Assembly (NCBI GenBank): GCA_023376005.1
Contig: CM042145.1
Location: 13,491,073-13,555,072, forward strand
Length of the DNA: 64,000 bases
Reading direction: 5' to 3'
Origin: Doryteuthis pealeii
Lineage: Eukaryota; Mollusca; Cephalopoda; Myopsida; Loliginidae
Shown here: positions 13,647 to 26,802 of the stretch, in pieces
Layout: every line of letters begins with the position of its first letter
Numbering within the stretch: the stretch's first letter is position 1
Program-made: the position numbers and the translations under genes
Notes under the pieces: generated by a model
The model's database searches: none
What the model was told of the DNA's origin: nothing
The model's input: the letters and a program-made list of their open reading frames with translations, nothing else

Positions 13647-13934
13647 CAAAAGAGATACTGATAGGTACACGTCCTGCGTCCCTGATGCACAAAAATCTAA
13701 AAGAACGCAGTAAAATTGTATCTATGTGTCCCAGTATTTTTCTTTTTTCTTCGCTCACCCTTTCAAACTAACTGTAAATACATTTCAATAGTTTCTTAAC
13801 GAATTACACAGGATAGGTTACAAGGTAGGAGTTAGACGGCTTTTGTTGGGACCCATAAATTTTCCCGGGGACTCATTCAGAGCAAATATATGCGTCCCAG
13901 GACGCATGAAAACAAAAGGCTATCAGCATCACTG
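13647..13934. mobile_element. Miniature inverted-repeat element, family E copy 1
   Basis: Has terminal inverted repeats, imperfect on the left ('gatactgatag' against 'ctatcagcatcactg' on the right) with 'cctgcgtcc' and 'cgtcccaggacgcatg' inside them. The same element lies in opposite orientation at 51296-51630. There is no coding capacity. The ends resemble hAT-type ends, but I could not confirm a target duplication. Confidence 0.65.
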
Positions 13935-14229
13935 TCTCAGAATATCCAGCAAATTCTGGAGAAAAAATTGATGCATTTAAGGAGAAAGCTGCATGCAAAG
14001 TTTTTTTTTTTTCTTTCTTGTCATATTTAAATGGATGTTCTGTTATTGGAGAGAAAGAGATGAATGATCTGTATCAAATGAAATCCTTTTGTTTCTACTC
14101 CTTTTTATGTTTTCAATCATATGAAGGAACATCAACATATTGGGGGGGGGTGCGTTTATTATTAAATAGATATTGAGCTATTTCCAAATCTAGTACATAT
14201 TCTTTAGAATTATTTTGTGAATTTTTCCT

Positions 14230-15929
14230 GGGAATTTATGAGAAAATGCATCCCGGTCTCCTGCCTCATAAATTGCTACATGGTAACTATTAAAATAACG
14301 ACCCCCAGCTACGGTGTGACTTGAAAGAAAACAACCAACTTAGGGTGTTAAATGTTTTTTTTGGGGGGGGCTTCTCTTTTTTGTCTTAATTCTTATTTAT
14401 TTGTCGTAATTATTTATTTATAGAAATTTGTTGTAATTCTTGTTTATTTATCGTAATTCTTGTTCATTTATCGTAATTTGTCGTAATTCTTGTTTATTTA
14501 TCGTAATTTGTCGTAATTCTTGTTTATTTGTCGTAATTCTTGTTTATTTGTCGTAATTCATGTTTATTTGTCGTAATTTGTCGTAATTCTTGTTTAGATA
14601 TGAAGATGGATATCTATCTTTCTATATCATTTTGTTTGTTTATCTATCTATCTAGCCATCCATCGTCATATCTGTCTATCCATCCATTGTCATATCTATC
14701 TAGCCATCTATCCATCCATTGTCATATCTATCTAGCCATCTATCCATCCATTGTCATATCTATCTAGCCATCTATCCATTTGTCATATCTATCTAGCCAT
14801 CTATCCATCCATTGTCATATCTATCTAGCCATCTATCTGTCTATCCATTCAACTTCATATCTATCTGTCTATCTCCATTTGTTCATATCTATCTATATCA
14901 TTTTGTTTGTTTATCCATCTAGCCATCTAGCCATCTATCTAGCCATCTAGCCATCTATCTATCTATCTAGCCATCGTCATATCTCTCTCTCAATTTGTTC
15001 ATATTTATCTATATTACTTTGTTTCTATCTATCTACCTTGGTCATCTCTTTATTATCTATTCTTTTTTAATGTCTTGTTTTTAATTTAAATAAACAAGAA
15101 TTATGACAAAAAAAAGGAGCGACCCGCCCCCAAATACATTTACTTGTCGAAAATATCTATCTCAGTCTATTCAAAACTATCTAAACAAGAAATACGACAA
15201 ATTTCTATAAATAAACAAGAATTACGACAAATTACCATATTTAATGTTTTTTCTTTCGAATGGAAACAAATTTTTCAAGAAAATATTTTTCTGCAAGTTT
15301 CATTGTGTTAAATATAGGGGGTGGGGTAAATTTCACAGAGTAAAATTGGTGGTACCTATTGTTTATCTATCTATCTCGGATATGAAGATGGATAGTTTTG
15401 AATAGACTATCTATCTATCTATCTCAATTTGTTCATATTTATCTATATTACTTTAAATACTAAGATTTTCTTTTATTCATGTTTGTTCAGTGTCTTGTTT
15501 TTAGTTTAAATAAACAAGAATTACGACAAAAAAAGAAGCGACCCCTTCCAAATACATTTACTTGTCGAAAATATCTATCTATCTATCTATCTCCATTTGT
15601 TCATATCTGTCTATATTATTTTGTTTGTTTATCTATCTATCTATCTCAGTCTATTCCAAACTATATATCCATCTTCATATCTAAATAAGAATTACGACAA
15701 ATTACGATAAATAAACAAGAATTACGATAAATGAATAAGAATTACACCAAATTACGATAAATGAATAAGAGTTACGACAAAAAAGAGAAGCCCACCCCTA
15801 AAATACATTTAACGCCCCAAGTTGGTTGTTTTCTTTCAAGTAACACCGTAGCTGGGGTTGTTATTTTAATAGTCACCCATTAGCAATTTTTGAGGCAGGA
15901 GACCGGGATGCACTTCCTCATAAATTACC
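14230..15929. mobile_element. 1.7 kb foldback DNA element with 8-bp target duplication
   Basis: Long inverted terminal repeats of about 190 bp. The left arm begins 'gggaatttatgag' and contains 'gcatcccggtctcctgcctca', 'cccagctacggtgt' and 'gaaagaaaacaaccaactt'. The right arm carries the reverse complements in mirrored order and ends 'ctcataaattacc'. Both ends are flanked by 'tttttcct' (14222-14229 and 15930-15937), an 8-bp target-site duplication. Inside the arms are mirrored arrays of a 'cgtaattcttgtttattt' unit. The centre is a long (ATCT)/(ATCC) tract plus a duplicated block ('ttgtttttaatttaaataaa'). No transposase is present, so it is non-autonomous. Confidence 0.85.
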
Positions 15930-16049
15930 TTTTTCCTTTCTCTTTATCAGGTTATAGTGTCCAACTTTTCATTTTAGACCATAACAAAATTTTGAATAAT
16001 TTAGGTGATCAGAGAAAAATAATTTGAGTTGTCATATTTTTATGTATTT

Positions 16050-16340
16050 AACAACCCCTCTGCCATTGGCAGGATGTAACAGTCATTTTTCAAGCAGAGT
16101 AAACCTGGTTTGAATTCATTTTTCCTTCTCTTAGACTTGTTGCCATACCAAGGTTAAAGAGCCCAGTTTGCCCTATCATTTACCCAAAGATGGGGGAAAG
16201 GAGAACTGAACAGATGGATTTTTGCCTTTGCATTAATACAGAGAAATGTAAACAACAACGTCCAGGATTTGAATTCTGGTTGCTGATTCCATTTCCTACG
16301 ACTATAAATGTTATGCCACACACTTCCATAGTTGTCACAT
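16050..16340 (-). mobile_element. tRNA-headed SINE, family B copy 1
   Basis: On the minus strand the head carries a B-box-like motif (plus strand 'tccaggatttgaattc'). The body contains 'ggttaaagagcccagt' and the tail 'aacccctctgccattggcag'. The same order is found at 21596-21838 (+), 47903-48190 (-) and 48236-48500 (-). This copy is diverged. Confidence 0.75.
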
Positions 16341-16794
16341 TTGTAATTGACAACAGAATATTATCTTATAACCATTATTGATATTTTTTATTGATATTTA
16401 TTTTATCTGTTACTGATGGCCATAGCAGGATGGTATGTGTAGTTTGGTCTTAAGTTTATTGCTTTTTGAAAAACTTTTTGAACTCCAATCATTTGTAATA
16501 CAAATGGTCAACTACAGTACAAGAAAACTGAGTAGAGAAATATTTGCTATAAAAGTATCAACAGTCACCACTTTGGTGTTGGAACAGATGTCCATTACAT
16601 CAACAAGAAAATCTTGACAGGCATCAGACACAAACTCATTATGTATGTAGATACAATGATCAATAACAAATTTGCTGTCAAATATTGAGGATGATAGTGA
16701 ATACAAATTTTGAAAATTTATAGACTTTCAAAAGATGCTTGTTTGAAAAAAGCTAATTAAGTGGACAGAAAATAGGCAAAATAAATATTATTTG

Positions 16795-17235
16795 TCTGAC
16801 TTTGTTTAGATAAGGCTTGATGATTTGTATTATTTAGATTTTTTTCGGACTGTTGTCCTCATCTTTTTTTTATTTTTTTTTTTATACACGTTCCAGCTAA
16901 TGTGCCCGCCCTCCTCAGGACATATGTCGTAATGAATATAGGCATTGAGTTAATACAGTTCTAAGTGACAATGATCTGGAGGTTGCAGGTTAAATCCTGA
17001 CTATAGGTGAAAATAACTGAATACTTAACATAGCTTAACACTTGTACCCAGTCATGGTTAACAATGAGAACAATCTACCCCAATGGATTAAAAAAGGGTT
17101 TGATTTGAAGTTCTGTCAAGAAACACCTGAAGAAGGCTGGAGGGCACATGGACAGAAACGTTGTGTATATAACAATAAAAATGTGGACAAGAGGCGGAAA
17201 AATTTAAATAATCCAAAATAAAATTGATGATGAAA
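16795..17235. mobile_element. Head-to-head Penelope-like fragments, locus P1
   Basis: Two diverged copies of one sequence face each other. The minus-strand copy (about 16795-16925) shows 'gaggacaacagtcc' and a ctgagga core. The plus-strand copy (about 17035-17235) shows 'tagcttaacacttgtaccc', 'aacacctgaagaaggctgg', 'gaaacgttgt' and 'aacaataaaaatgtggac'. The same blocks form locus P2 (57540-57990). Assignment to Penelope-like elements rests on the hammerhead-like motif and inverted arrangement, not on a reverse transcriptase. Confidence 0.5.
17123..17166 (+). ncRNA. Hammerhead-ribozyme-like motif H1
   Basis: Core ctgaaga at 17127-17133 (CUGANGA) and gaaac at 17155-17159. The palindromic acgt after gaa can form stem III, leaving the triplet GUU before the cleavage position. 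Stem I pairs acac (17123-17126) with gtgt (17163-17166). Stem II (ggctg..gaca) is decayed and one extra A precedes it. The geometry matches type I hammerheads; activity is doubtful. Confidence 0.45.
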
Positions 17236-19274
17236 TAAAGAATGGGTAAGAAAATTCTGAGGTTCAAAACTAATTCTAAGAAATTGATCATCTTTTGTGA
17301 AAAAGTGGATTCTATATAAATACTAATACTCCAAAATCACTCAAACTTGGTGCAGACATTTTTACAATGTTGCCATTTTTTTCCACTTTAGAAAAAAATA
17401 AGAACCATACATCTGTTATCCTACCTCTTTCTTTGTATATATCTCTATTTCTTTCTACTTTCCTCCACCCTCAAAAATAAAGAAAATGTAAAAACAAAAT
17501 TGATTCATAGATATTAGGGCTATTTATTTATATACTGGTTATTTGACTATTCTAATTTTTTTTCTTTCCTATAATGTATTAGCATTAAAAGCAGTTTTCA
17601 AATTTGCGACCGTAATCAGTTAAATTTGCAATTTCTCGAGTATTTCTGATCCAATCTTAAAAAATATTTATATGGGTGGAAGGAAAATAAAATAATCTTT
17701 CTAAATATGTAATTTCCATGGATTTCTATCCATTGATTTATTTTTTACAGTGATTTAAAACCGTATTTTGCTTCGAAAAGTAGAAAACAAAAAATGAATA
17801 TTTTTCTGGGCCTAAATTTTAGTCATTAGTTTGCATTGCAAAATCAAAGAGGATAATCTTTATCAATATTCTTGAAATTGAACACTTAATTAGTAGACAC
17901 TTTATACCATATCGTGTAGGTTGTTTTTTTCTTCTTCGACCTTTGGAAGCGAAACCACTACCAATGAAAGTTTTGGGGAAAAAAACGAACTTACGATATA
18001 GTATTAAAACATTAACAAAACACGTTATTACATGCCGGCCAGACAGGCTTTGTTTTTTAAAAAAATTGATGTAAATAGGTATTCTATTTCTTGTACGCAT
18101 TACAAGATATCAAGTATTTAAAAAGGTATTTTTAAGTTCAAAGTGATGTTATTTATTTAAATTAATACTATATATGTGTATACATGCAGTATTAAAATGA
18201 AAATGTTGAATAATCTTGTGGTAAATGTTTTTTTTTTTTTTTTTAATGTTGATATCTGTACCTCTTATTCTCTAGATAATCGGTTATAGCAAGAGATACA
18301 TACGATTTAAGTGCAGAATCAGGAAGAACATATCATTTTACATAAGAATTCCAAGTTTTATCAAAATTGCTCGAAAAATAAAGTAATAGTGAAAAAATGA
18401 CTGAATTTCTTGTTTTGAATTGGTCCGTGATTTGACATTTTTTAAAATAAAATCATGCCCACTTTTGTACCCCCAATATCGGGGCTTTAAATTCTCATAA
18501 CTTTTGAACCCCTGGGGATATTTGCATAATTCAAACAGTTCTGAACTCCATTTACAGGGCTCTATATAACTAAATAACAATAACCTCAAATAAAAAAATT
18601 CAACTGGGAATGCTAACTGTATTAAAAAAGAAAAACATTCCTCAGAACTTTCTTACTTTTTTAATATACATATGTATCATTTGAAGAATTGATCTTTTCA
18701 GGTCATATAGATTGATGCATTTAGAGAAATGTTTTATGCTAACTGGAACTGCTGAAAAGTTTTATGAATGATGTTCAAAATAGTAAAGATTGATTCTTAT
18801 GTTGTAACAATTTCATCAGTCCCTGTTTAATCAACCTGACAAGAATAGCTTCAATCTTATAAGTTCTTGAGTTTCATGATAGGTATGTGTGGGTGTGTGA
18901 TAATAATAATAATCTATGAATTGCTTTTTTATCTTATAGGAAATTGAAGAGTCTTTTTTTTTTCTATTTAACTCTTAACATCCTATTGAGAATTTTCTAA
19001 GTCTATAAGGATTTATCACAAAATGGCTAAAAAATGGCCTTTTCATCTAAAGTTACCTGTTATTTCCCTTAAAAATAAAGACTTCTAAATATGTTTATTA
19101 TTAAATTTAAACAAAGGCTATCATTTGGGGTGGATTAGGAAAACAAATGTGACTTCCAGACGGGTGGAATGAGGTGGTATAGGTATAGTTAAACACTCAA
19201 AAAGTATCTTGTGGCGATTGAGAATGAAAAAAAACATTGTCAGTTTTAAAGTTTATATTATTTGTATTAGATTT

Positions 19275-19280
19275 GACTTC

Positions 19281-19351
<71 letters not shown>
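19275..19351. repeat. (GT)n-(TA)n microsatellite
   Basis: A GT run changes into a TA run, directly before the hairpin repeat at 19391. A shorter mirrored (TA)n-(GT)n tract follows it at about 19592-19623. Confidence 0.95.
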
Positions 19352-19356
<5 letters not shown>

Positions 19357-19390
19357 GTTTGTTTTTAGAAGCATTGTTGAATAAAGTATA

Positions 19391-19584
19391 TATTTATATT
19401 TTGCTTGAAGGCAATTACAATGCGTATATTGTATAAAATTCGATAATTTGAAGTCGAAACAGGCTGTATGATGTTCTACGCATCGCACATTATTTGCTGA
19501 GTTCACTTGTCATGATTATTTTCTATAATTATCGAATTTTATACGATATACGCATTGTAATTGCCTTCAAGCAAAATATAAATA
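19391..19584. repeat. Hairpin repeat with 58-nt arms
   Basis: The arm at 19391-19448 (key blocks 'ttgcttgaaggcaattac' and 'aatgcgtatattgtat') is the near-perfect reverse complement of 19527-19584. The two enclose a 78-nt loop that contains a short gtcgaaac sequence. The whole hairpin sits between dinucleotide tracts. No hammerhead core is evident, and the family is not recognised. Confidence 0.85.
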
Positions 19585-20127
19585 ATTACATACATATATA
19601 TATATGTGTGTGTGTGTGTATATGTAATGATCCACTTTCTGTATACTTCTTACCACAACACAGCAACTAGAAAATAAAGTAGTTTCCAGTCCAATTGGGC
19701 CAGTGGTTTGATTAATTTTTATTTAATTATAAATTAACAAAAAAGGTGTTTGCCTAATAGAGAAAACTCCAGGTCTATTAATTGTTAATTAATCATTTCC
19801 CTGAATTTTCTCAAATAAGAAAATAGGAAGAATAAGCAGGGAATAATCATTGGCCTGTCTACACTCTTTTCTGCCAGCCATAGTGGCATACTTGTATTGA
19901 TGATGATAATAATAAAGCTTAATGATAGATACTATTTGCAAATATTTATCATATAAATTTTAAAAATATTGACTGGGGGGTCACCAAAAATGGCATTTAA
20001 GTGACATTAAAGACTTAAGAATAAGTAGGTATTGTATTCTCTATCTCTTATTACCTATTAAACATTTAGTTTAGTTGTTATATATGTATGGATAATTTAA
20101 ATATGATATTTTGTTCTTTTATCTTTG

Positions 20128-20399
20128 TTATACTGAGAAGGGCTAGTTTAGCTCAGTCGGTAGAGTGTTCCGCTGGGAACCTCAAGGTTCCTGGTTCGAT
20201 ACCAGCCCTCGCCAACTCAGCGTATGAGTAGCTCAGGGATCTGTGCGGTAAAGTGAGAAGCTGATGGTAGGTGTGGTGCTCCACCTCAAACGCTAAAACA
20301 TAATCTCCTTGGTTTAGCACTAATGAAAAGGGGATAGACTCCCTCGCAGTCCGTTGATACTGACTTTAAGCCACCCCTGATGATTATTATACTGAGAAG
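20128..20399 (+). mobile_element. tRNA-headed SINE, family A copy 2, with 13-bp target duplication
   Basis: The SINE body is 20141-20386. It has a tRNA-like head ('tagctcagtcggtagag', 'ggttcgatacc') and the family A body ending 'ttaagccacccctgatgat'. It is flanked by 'ttatactgagaag' at 20128-20140 and again at 20387-20399, a target-site duplication typical of LINE-driven retroposition. This is the cleanest and probably youngest family A copy here. Confidence 0.92.
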
Positions 20400-21110
20400 A
20401 GTTGCTATAATGTTATTGTAGGTCTTTTGCAGACAAAATGAATTAACTTTGTTGTACAGAAAAAGATAAAGTTGTCCAGTATTTTAAAGATTATTTCCAG
20501 CTTAGGTCAACATTAATTCATATTAAGAACATTATTTATTTCATCTTTCTTCAGAATACAGACAGAAAGAAGATATATTAATGACAGAATCAATTAACTG
20601 TTTCATTAGCAATGCATTTGTCTAATGATTAAATTATGCATCTGTCACAATGCTGAAATATTAATTTTCTCTTAATTGATGTTTAGTCAGCTAAAAAAAA
20701 ATATTTTAATATGGTAATTGTTTTTGAGTTTAAAATACCAGTCAGAATTTAGGATTTAAAGGTTTCTATATTAACAGATAAATTATGACCTATTTACTTG
20801 ATAGACTTTTACCTGTTTTCTTAACTCCTCCCATTTTTCTCCTTTGATTATTACTCTGTTTCTTTAAACCTACCTTAATATAATGTTGGTCTAATATTGG
20901 TTAGGAGGGAAGGGATTATAGTTATGTATATTTGTAAAATGAGTTTTTACTTTTTATAAGTAAATGAGAACTAATTTTGAGTATTTTTTGTCTTAAAGGG
21001 TAGTTTGAAATAAATATGACAATTAATGGATTAAATACTTTGAAAGCCTTGATAAACAAAAACTGAAATTTTCATTTTGGTTTAATCATTTATATTATTA
21101 TTTGTTAATG

Positions 21111-21113
<3 letters not shown>

Positions 21114-21159
<46 letters not shown>

Positions 21160-21160
21160 C
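21114..21160. repeat. (GT)n-(GC)n microsatellite
   Basis: A GT run ending in a short alternating GC run. Confidence 0.95.
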
Positions 21161-21595
21161 AGCTTTTCAGTTTTGAGAGAGTATCTTTCATTCTTGCTCT
21201 TTTGCTTATTATGTTGCTATTTTTGTTCTAAATTGTATGATGGCTTTATTCTGTTTCACATATTTTCTCTCTTATACAATTCAATGGTTTTAATTTTTTA
21301 GCACTTACTAATTGTAAATTATCTGATAGTTTGTTTTTTTTTCTGTGGGGCATTTTCATTGATGATTGGTTGATACCTTTTTCTATGAAAGCCCTTATTA
21401 TCTTAATTTTTTTTTTAAATTATTATTATTTACATAAAATATATATTTTTTATTTTATGTTTCACCATGTTACTTAAGCTTTCATCATTTAATTTCAATA
21501 CCCTCCTCAACATAAACTTGTTGTTTATGTCAGCCCAAAAATGACAAATAGTTTCTCATAAATAATAATAATCCAATTTTTACTAAAACAAGTGA

Positions 21596-21838
21596 AGGTG
21601 TTTGTGGTGTAATAGTTATCATCATATGAAATGGACATGGCAAGCCTAGTTCAAATCCTGGATGAGGCTGTTTGCATTTCACATAGTGATAATACTCTTG
21701 GGAGAAGTATGTATCCAACTATTCTCCCTCTAGCTATGGGTAAATAGTACGGCAGACTGGGCTCTTTAACCATGGTTAAACTCTACTTAAAAATTGACCT
21801 TGTGTCACATCCTGCTCGTGTGGAGGGGTTGGTAAATA
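21596..21838 (+). mobile_element. tRNA-headed SINE, family B copy 2
   Basis: Plus-strand copy. The A-box-like 'tgtggtgtaatagttatc' and B-box-like 'tagttcaaatcctgg' are followed by 'gcatttcacatagtg', 'ctccctctagctatggg', 'gcagactgggctctttaacc' and the 3' end 'gtggaggggttgg'. It gives the forward reading of the family seen inverted at 16050, 47903 and 48236. Confidence 0.82.
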
Positions 21839-22362
21839 CATACTTTCTAAAACTTGTATTAAAACCATATAAAGGTAGTGAGTGTTCAATGAAGCTGTAG
21901 GAAGTTGCTTTATTTTTGCTCTGGTTCCAGACATTGCTTGTAAACGAAAAATGAGTAGACAATTAATAAACTAAATGTACTGTAAAACAGACTTCTTACA
22001 GTAGATAAATATTTTTTTGTATCTAAAATTATCTTAAAATCTTCAGATATTTAAGTATTAAATAAACTGGAACATGTCTTTCTTATATATTACACGTATA
22101 AAAAAAATTCCCAGTGCTTTTTCTTTTTAATTATATCACTATGAATTTTTTTTTTAAATCAAAAACAAAAAACTTTTTTCCGGAAAATTTGGTACACACC
22201 TAATATTAACTTTCTCTTGATGGCACAAAAATGCCAAATTTAAAGAACCCCCTCCCCATTCTCATGTTTATGCTTTCATCTTAATATTTCATATATAATT
22301 TACAAAGCATTTCATTATAGTTAATATATTTACATATTCATTATTTTTTAAAAAAAAATGCT

Positions 22363-22393
<31 letters not shown>

Positions 22394-23871
22394 CTTAATA
22401 TTAAAAAATTAATTTGAAAATGGTCTTAGCAAAAGAATGTTAATTTTTAAATATTTTGTTTGTTTCAAAATCAATGAAATATTTGTTTTCTATTTTTCTA
22501 TGTAACTCTTCATTTTCATCTTTTTTTTTTATTTCTTTTTAAATCTTTTTTGCTTTCTTCTTTCTTCTTCTTACTACGGATGTTTAAGGTTTGACTTGTC
22601 TTGTTATTTAGTGCCACAGAGTAATTTCAGATTTGTTGCTAGCATGGTGCTTGGCATTTAAGCTTTGGAAACTTATTGCTTAGATTATTATTATTATTAT
22701 TTATTATCATTATTATTATTATTCATTATTATTATTATTGTTTTGTTATAATCTGAAAAAAAAACAAAAACATTCAAATTTTTGCATGTTACAATTAAGC
22801 AAAGAGCATGACTTAAAGAAAGATTTTAAACAATTTCTTTGATTTGAATCATCTTTCTCCCTTTTCCAATCCATCCAAGTTGCACTTAAGTAAACAATGC
22901 ATGGTACATTATTCATTTCTTTTTCTTTTTGTACCTTTTATTTTTGGCTCCTAGTATAATTTGCTACTCTTAAATGTTATGAAGTAACTTATTTTTTTTT
23001 TTTTTTTTTAATAGAAATGTTTTTAGTCATAAAACTTTTAAATAAAATGTACAATTCAATGTGCCCAGCAGCAATGTAACATGTTAATGTGTGCAAGTTT
23101 TCTTGCAATTAAACTGTGAAAGTTTTAGATGTGAAGAAAAACTTTCCATTGATAAAATTCTCCTCATTATTTTCTTTATGTGAAAAGGAATATTATTAAA
23201 ATTGTATTAAAAGAATATTGCAAGGAACTTTATTCCTTCCTCTTTAAGTAAAATATTTTTTATGTATGTGAAATTTCATTAACCAAAAAATTCTCTAAAA
23301 TTATGACAAATCTAAAATATAAAGATTCCAAATTTGTCTAAATCAGAAAATCTCAAAGAATGTAAGGCTTTTTAGAAACGGCCATTGATGCCTAAAGACA
23401 GTTTTAGGCAATTAGTCATACTATTCATATTAAAAAAAAGAAATATATAGCTTTGGTTTGTATTTGTTGATGAAACTCACCCCCAATTATTTCAAGTAAT
23501 GTAATTGTATTTCTCTTTTTTTCTTGCCAAACCTCTGCCATGCCCTTATTATCTGCTCATGGTGGTAGTTGTGGTATTCTACTGGCTTTTTTTTTTTAGA
23601 TGCTCACAATATGCTCCAGCTAAATGAAATTTTGCCTTACTATTGCTGCTGCTGCTACAATGAATTGACTCCTTTTATATGTCCTCAGGTTGTTTTATGA
23701 CCAACTTGTTATTCTGCTATTCATGTTGATTGTAGGCCAAGTTGGTAGATTATTAACTTTTTTTTTCTTTTTTTTTTTTTTCAATGACACTTTTATGATA
23801 AAGCATCTTATATGAATAGTAATATTGGTCTTAGACATTTTTGAAAGATTTTTGTTTGCTTTTAATTTTAG

Positions 23872-23874
<3 letters not shown>

Positions 23875-23943
<69 letters not shown>
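23875..23943. repeat. (TA)n microsatellite
   Basis: About 69 bases of pure alternating TA, the longest uninterrupted tract in this intron. Confidence 0.97.
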
Positions 23944-23946
<3 letters not shown>

Positions 23947-25208
23947 ACCCTGCTTTTATTTACTTACTTTTTTTCTCCTTAAAAATTTTGTAGTGTTTGC
24001 TTGAGTCTGTGTTCAGTTTCCAAATTCTTTGCCCACCATGCTAGCAAAACTTGTCTTGTTGGCCAGGATACAAAATTTAAGATTGACCATGAGTGACCAC
24101 TTGAAGTGTGACCATTAGTTGGCAAATTTTGAGAAGGTTATTCTCTGCTTACTAATGTTTGGATCACAACATGGTCAAATCTCTCTTGAGGAGGTCTTGA
24201 GTAACAAGACATGTGGAATAACAAGTTTAGACCATTTTTATCTCTAAGCACAAAAGATGCTCACATAGAAAACTGCTTTTTTTTCTTTTTCTAAACAGAT
24301 AAATGAAAAAGATTAAATATTTTCTCTCCATTTAATTTTTAAATGTATGTTTGATGTTTCTTTATGAATTCATCTAATTTGATTAATGGTATATTTTTAT
24401 ATTTTACCCTAAATAGGGTAGATTTGTTTAAATGGTAATTTTAATTTTGAAATGCTTTCCCACCGTTTGTGTGTTTGTGATTTATTCCTTAAACTGAGAA
24501 CAAATGTGACAACCTTAATCCTCATTTGCTTATTTTTTTACATCCCCCCCCCTTTTTTTTTGCTTTGATATGTAAATACATTGTCCCACACTTCACATGC
24601 CTCTTTTTATCCTTAGAATAGACATCAGCTTTTAACTTAACTATGATTCAAGATCCACATCCCTCAGTCCCATTCATACCTCAGTCCCTTCAAATCTTCT
24701 TCAAACATCAGCAAGCACATTGCTGTTCATGTCTATGCGCACTTTTAGAATATCTTTAGTGAGTCAATCACTTTTTGTCATTTTGCTTCAAGATCATCAG
24801 AAGAACAAAAATGAATTTATGAAACATTGCAAAAACAAACAAAAAATGATAAATCCAGAGCAAAAACTTGCGAATTTTAAATAATTCATTTTTCTCTTCA
24901 ATTCATTTTTCTCTTTAATTCATTTTTCTCTTCAATTCATACTATTTAGCTTTAAACTGTTGAGGGTTATCTTTCTTTAAAAAGAAAAAAAACAAAAAAG
25001 TACAAAACAAAAATCAAATAAAAATAACCGTCATATGAGTGGCATAATCTTCCCTTGTCTGCTAATGATGCAGGTTTCAGGTGATGCAGATTTGGCTACT
25101 AGCTGTTTCTAGATGATGCTTAACAAGAAACATTGACAAATTTTTCCTTGTGAGTTATAAAAAAAATTTCATGCCTGCCCATGCTGCTGACATCAACAAT
25201 TGTGCGTG

Positions 25209-25248
<40 letters not shown>

Positions 25249-26748
25249 CACAAAATGTGTGTGTGTCTGTCTTTTTGTATTAATGGGTTTTTAATTTTAA
25301 TGTGTATAGAAAGAACTGTTGGTCAGCAGTGTTTTTTTTTTTTCTCCTCTATTGTCACTGAACGTGGCGGTGTCTCCCCCTCCACTACCTTTGAATATTT
25401 TTGGTGTTCTTTGTCATCTTCGTTGATTGCATGGAAGTTTTGGTCAGTCAATTTATATGTTTGTAGAAAAGATATTATCTGCACTCTTATTTTTCTTGCA
25501 TACATTTGTTCATTATATGTTTTTTATGAAACAAATGAATTGATCAATGATTATTGTTTCTATTTTTATTTATTCACTCTTCTTATTCAAATAAGATTTT
25601 GAGTGCATGTTCGTTATTGAGTTTCACTTTAATTTTTCACTCTTCACACTTATCACAAAATACATTTTTCCTAATATATTTTCATTACGGGGTGACATTT
25701 CCCCCGCCCCTTCATCATTGTAATAATTTTAGCATAATTTAGTCTTAGACTAATTGCAAACTGTTTGCATTTTAGAAAACTAACCTTTTTCTTTGTTTTG
25801 TTTTTTGTGCAGGTTACAATAATTATATTTTGAGATATCTAAGAAAGTTGTATGAATTTATGGAGAATTATACATTAGATTAAGTTTTAATATAATTTAT
25901 TAAACACTTTGAAAACTTGAACCAAAAAAATGAAAAATGCTTTTAAATAGTAAAATGTTTAAAATGCTCAGATATGCTCCAACAAACCATCTGAGTCAAT
26001 TGATATTTGATCTGATTGTCATTAAGTTTTGGGTTATCAGAAATCTGAACATTTAAAACATCAATTATTATTGGTTATTTAGATGTTGTTCATTCACTAA
26101 TAAGGGATTTTTAAAAATCATTTTATTACATACCATTTTATATTTAATTGGTCTGAATCTCTTTCAATTAGTGAAGAGGCTTTCTTCATAAAATTTATTA
26201 TTGATAATGTGATTTTTTTTTTCTTGATATAAATTTTAGCCTTTATGAGAAGCAGCCAAAAGTCTGATAGGCGTGTATACATAAATCTTAATCTAAATAT
26301 TATGATAATATTTACTAATGTTTTGATTTTTTTCCCCCTCTTTATGTTGCTTATTTTATACTGTATGCAGAAGAATCTTTCTTTTTTTTCTTTTTTTTTT
26401 AATAATAATTACCATTGATTTTATAAATTTCAGTAAGTTTTAGAATTTGTTTTAAGTTTGATTTACACTTTTAAAATTCTCTCCAGATAATGAAACATTT
26501 TTCTTTCCCATTAATTGTAGTGATGTTGTCTTCAGACAAGAAATCTATTAAAATGAGATGCCTAACAATTTAATATCTTTTGATAGTAGGTAGTTGTAGC
26601 TGATGATCCTCCTTTTTATATTTTAATCTCTTTAAACACTTAAACATTAGGATATCTTTTATAAATTCATACTTAAATGTTCATTATTATAATCACGTGA
26701 GATTTCCAGGAGGTATGATCAAATGGTATTTTTAACATATGAGGTTGC

Positions 26749-26751
<3 letters not shown>

Positions 26752-26801
<50 letters not shown>
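26752..26801. repeat. Poly(T) tract of 50 bases
   Basis: Fifty consecutive T on the plus strand. It could be the poly(A) tail of a minus-strand retroposed copy, but no recognisable body adjoins it. Confidence 0.95.

Positions 26802-26802
<1 letters not shown>

Noticed and set aside
17819..18100. 93-codon open frame on the minus strand
   Set aside because: Basic composition looks odd, but there is no family resemblance, and the region resembles degraded repeat with no splice context.
25150..25602. 150-codon plus-strand frame
   Set aside because: Runs through a TA tract and low-complexity T-rich sequence; no motif.
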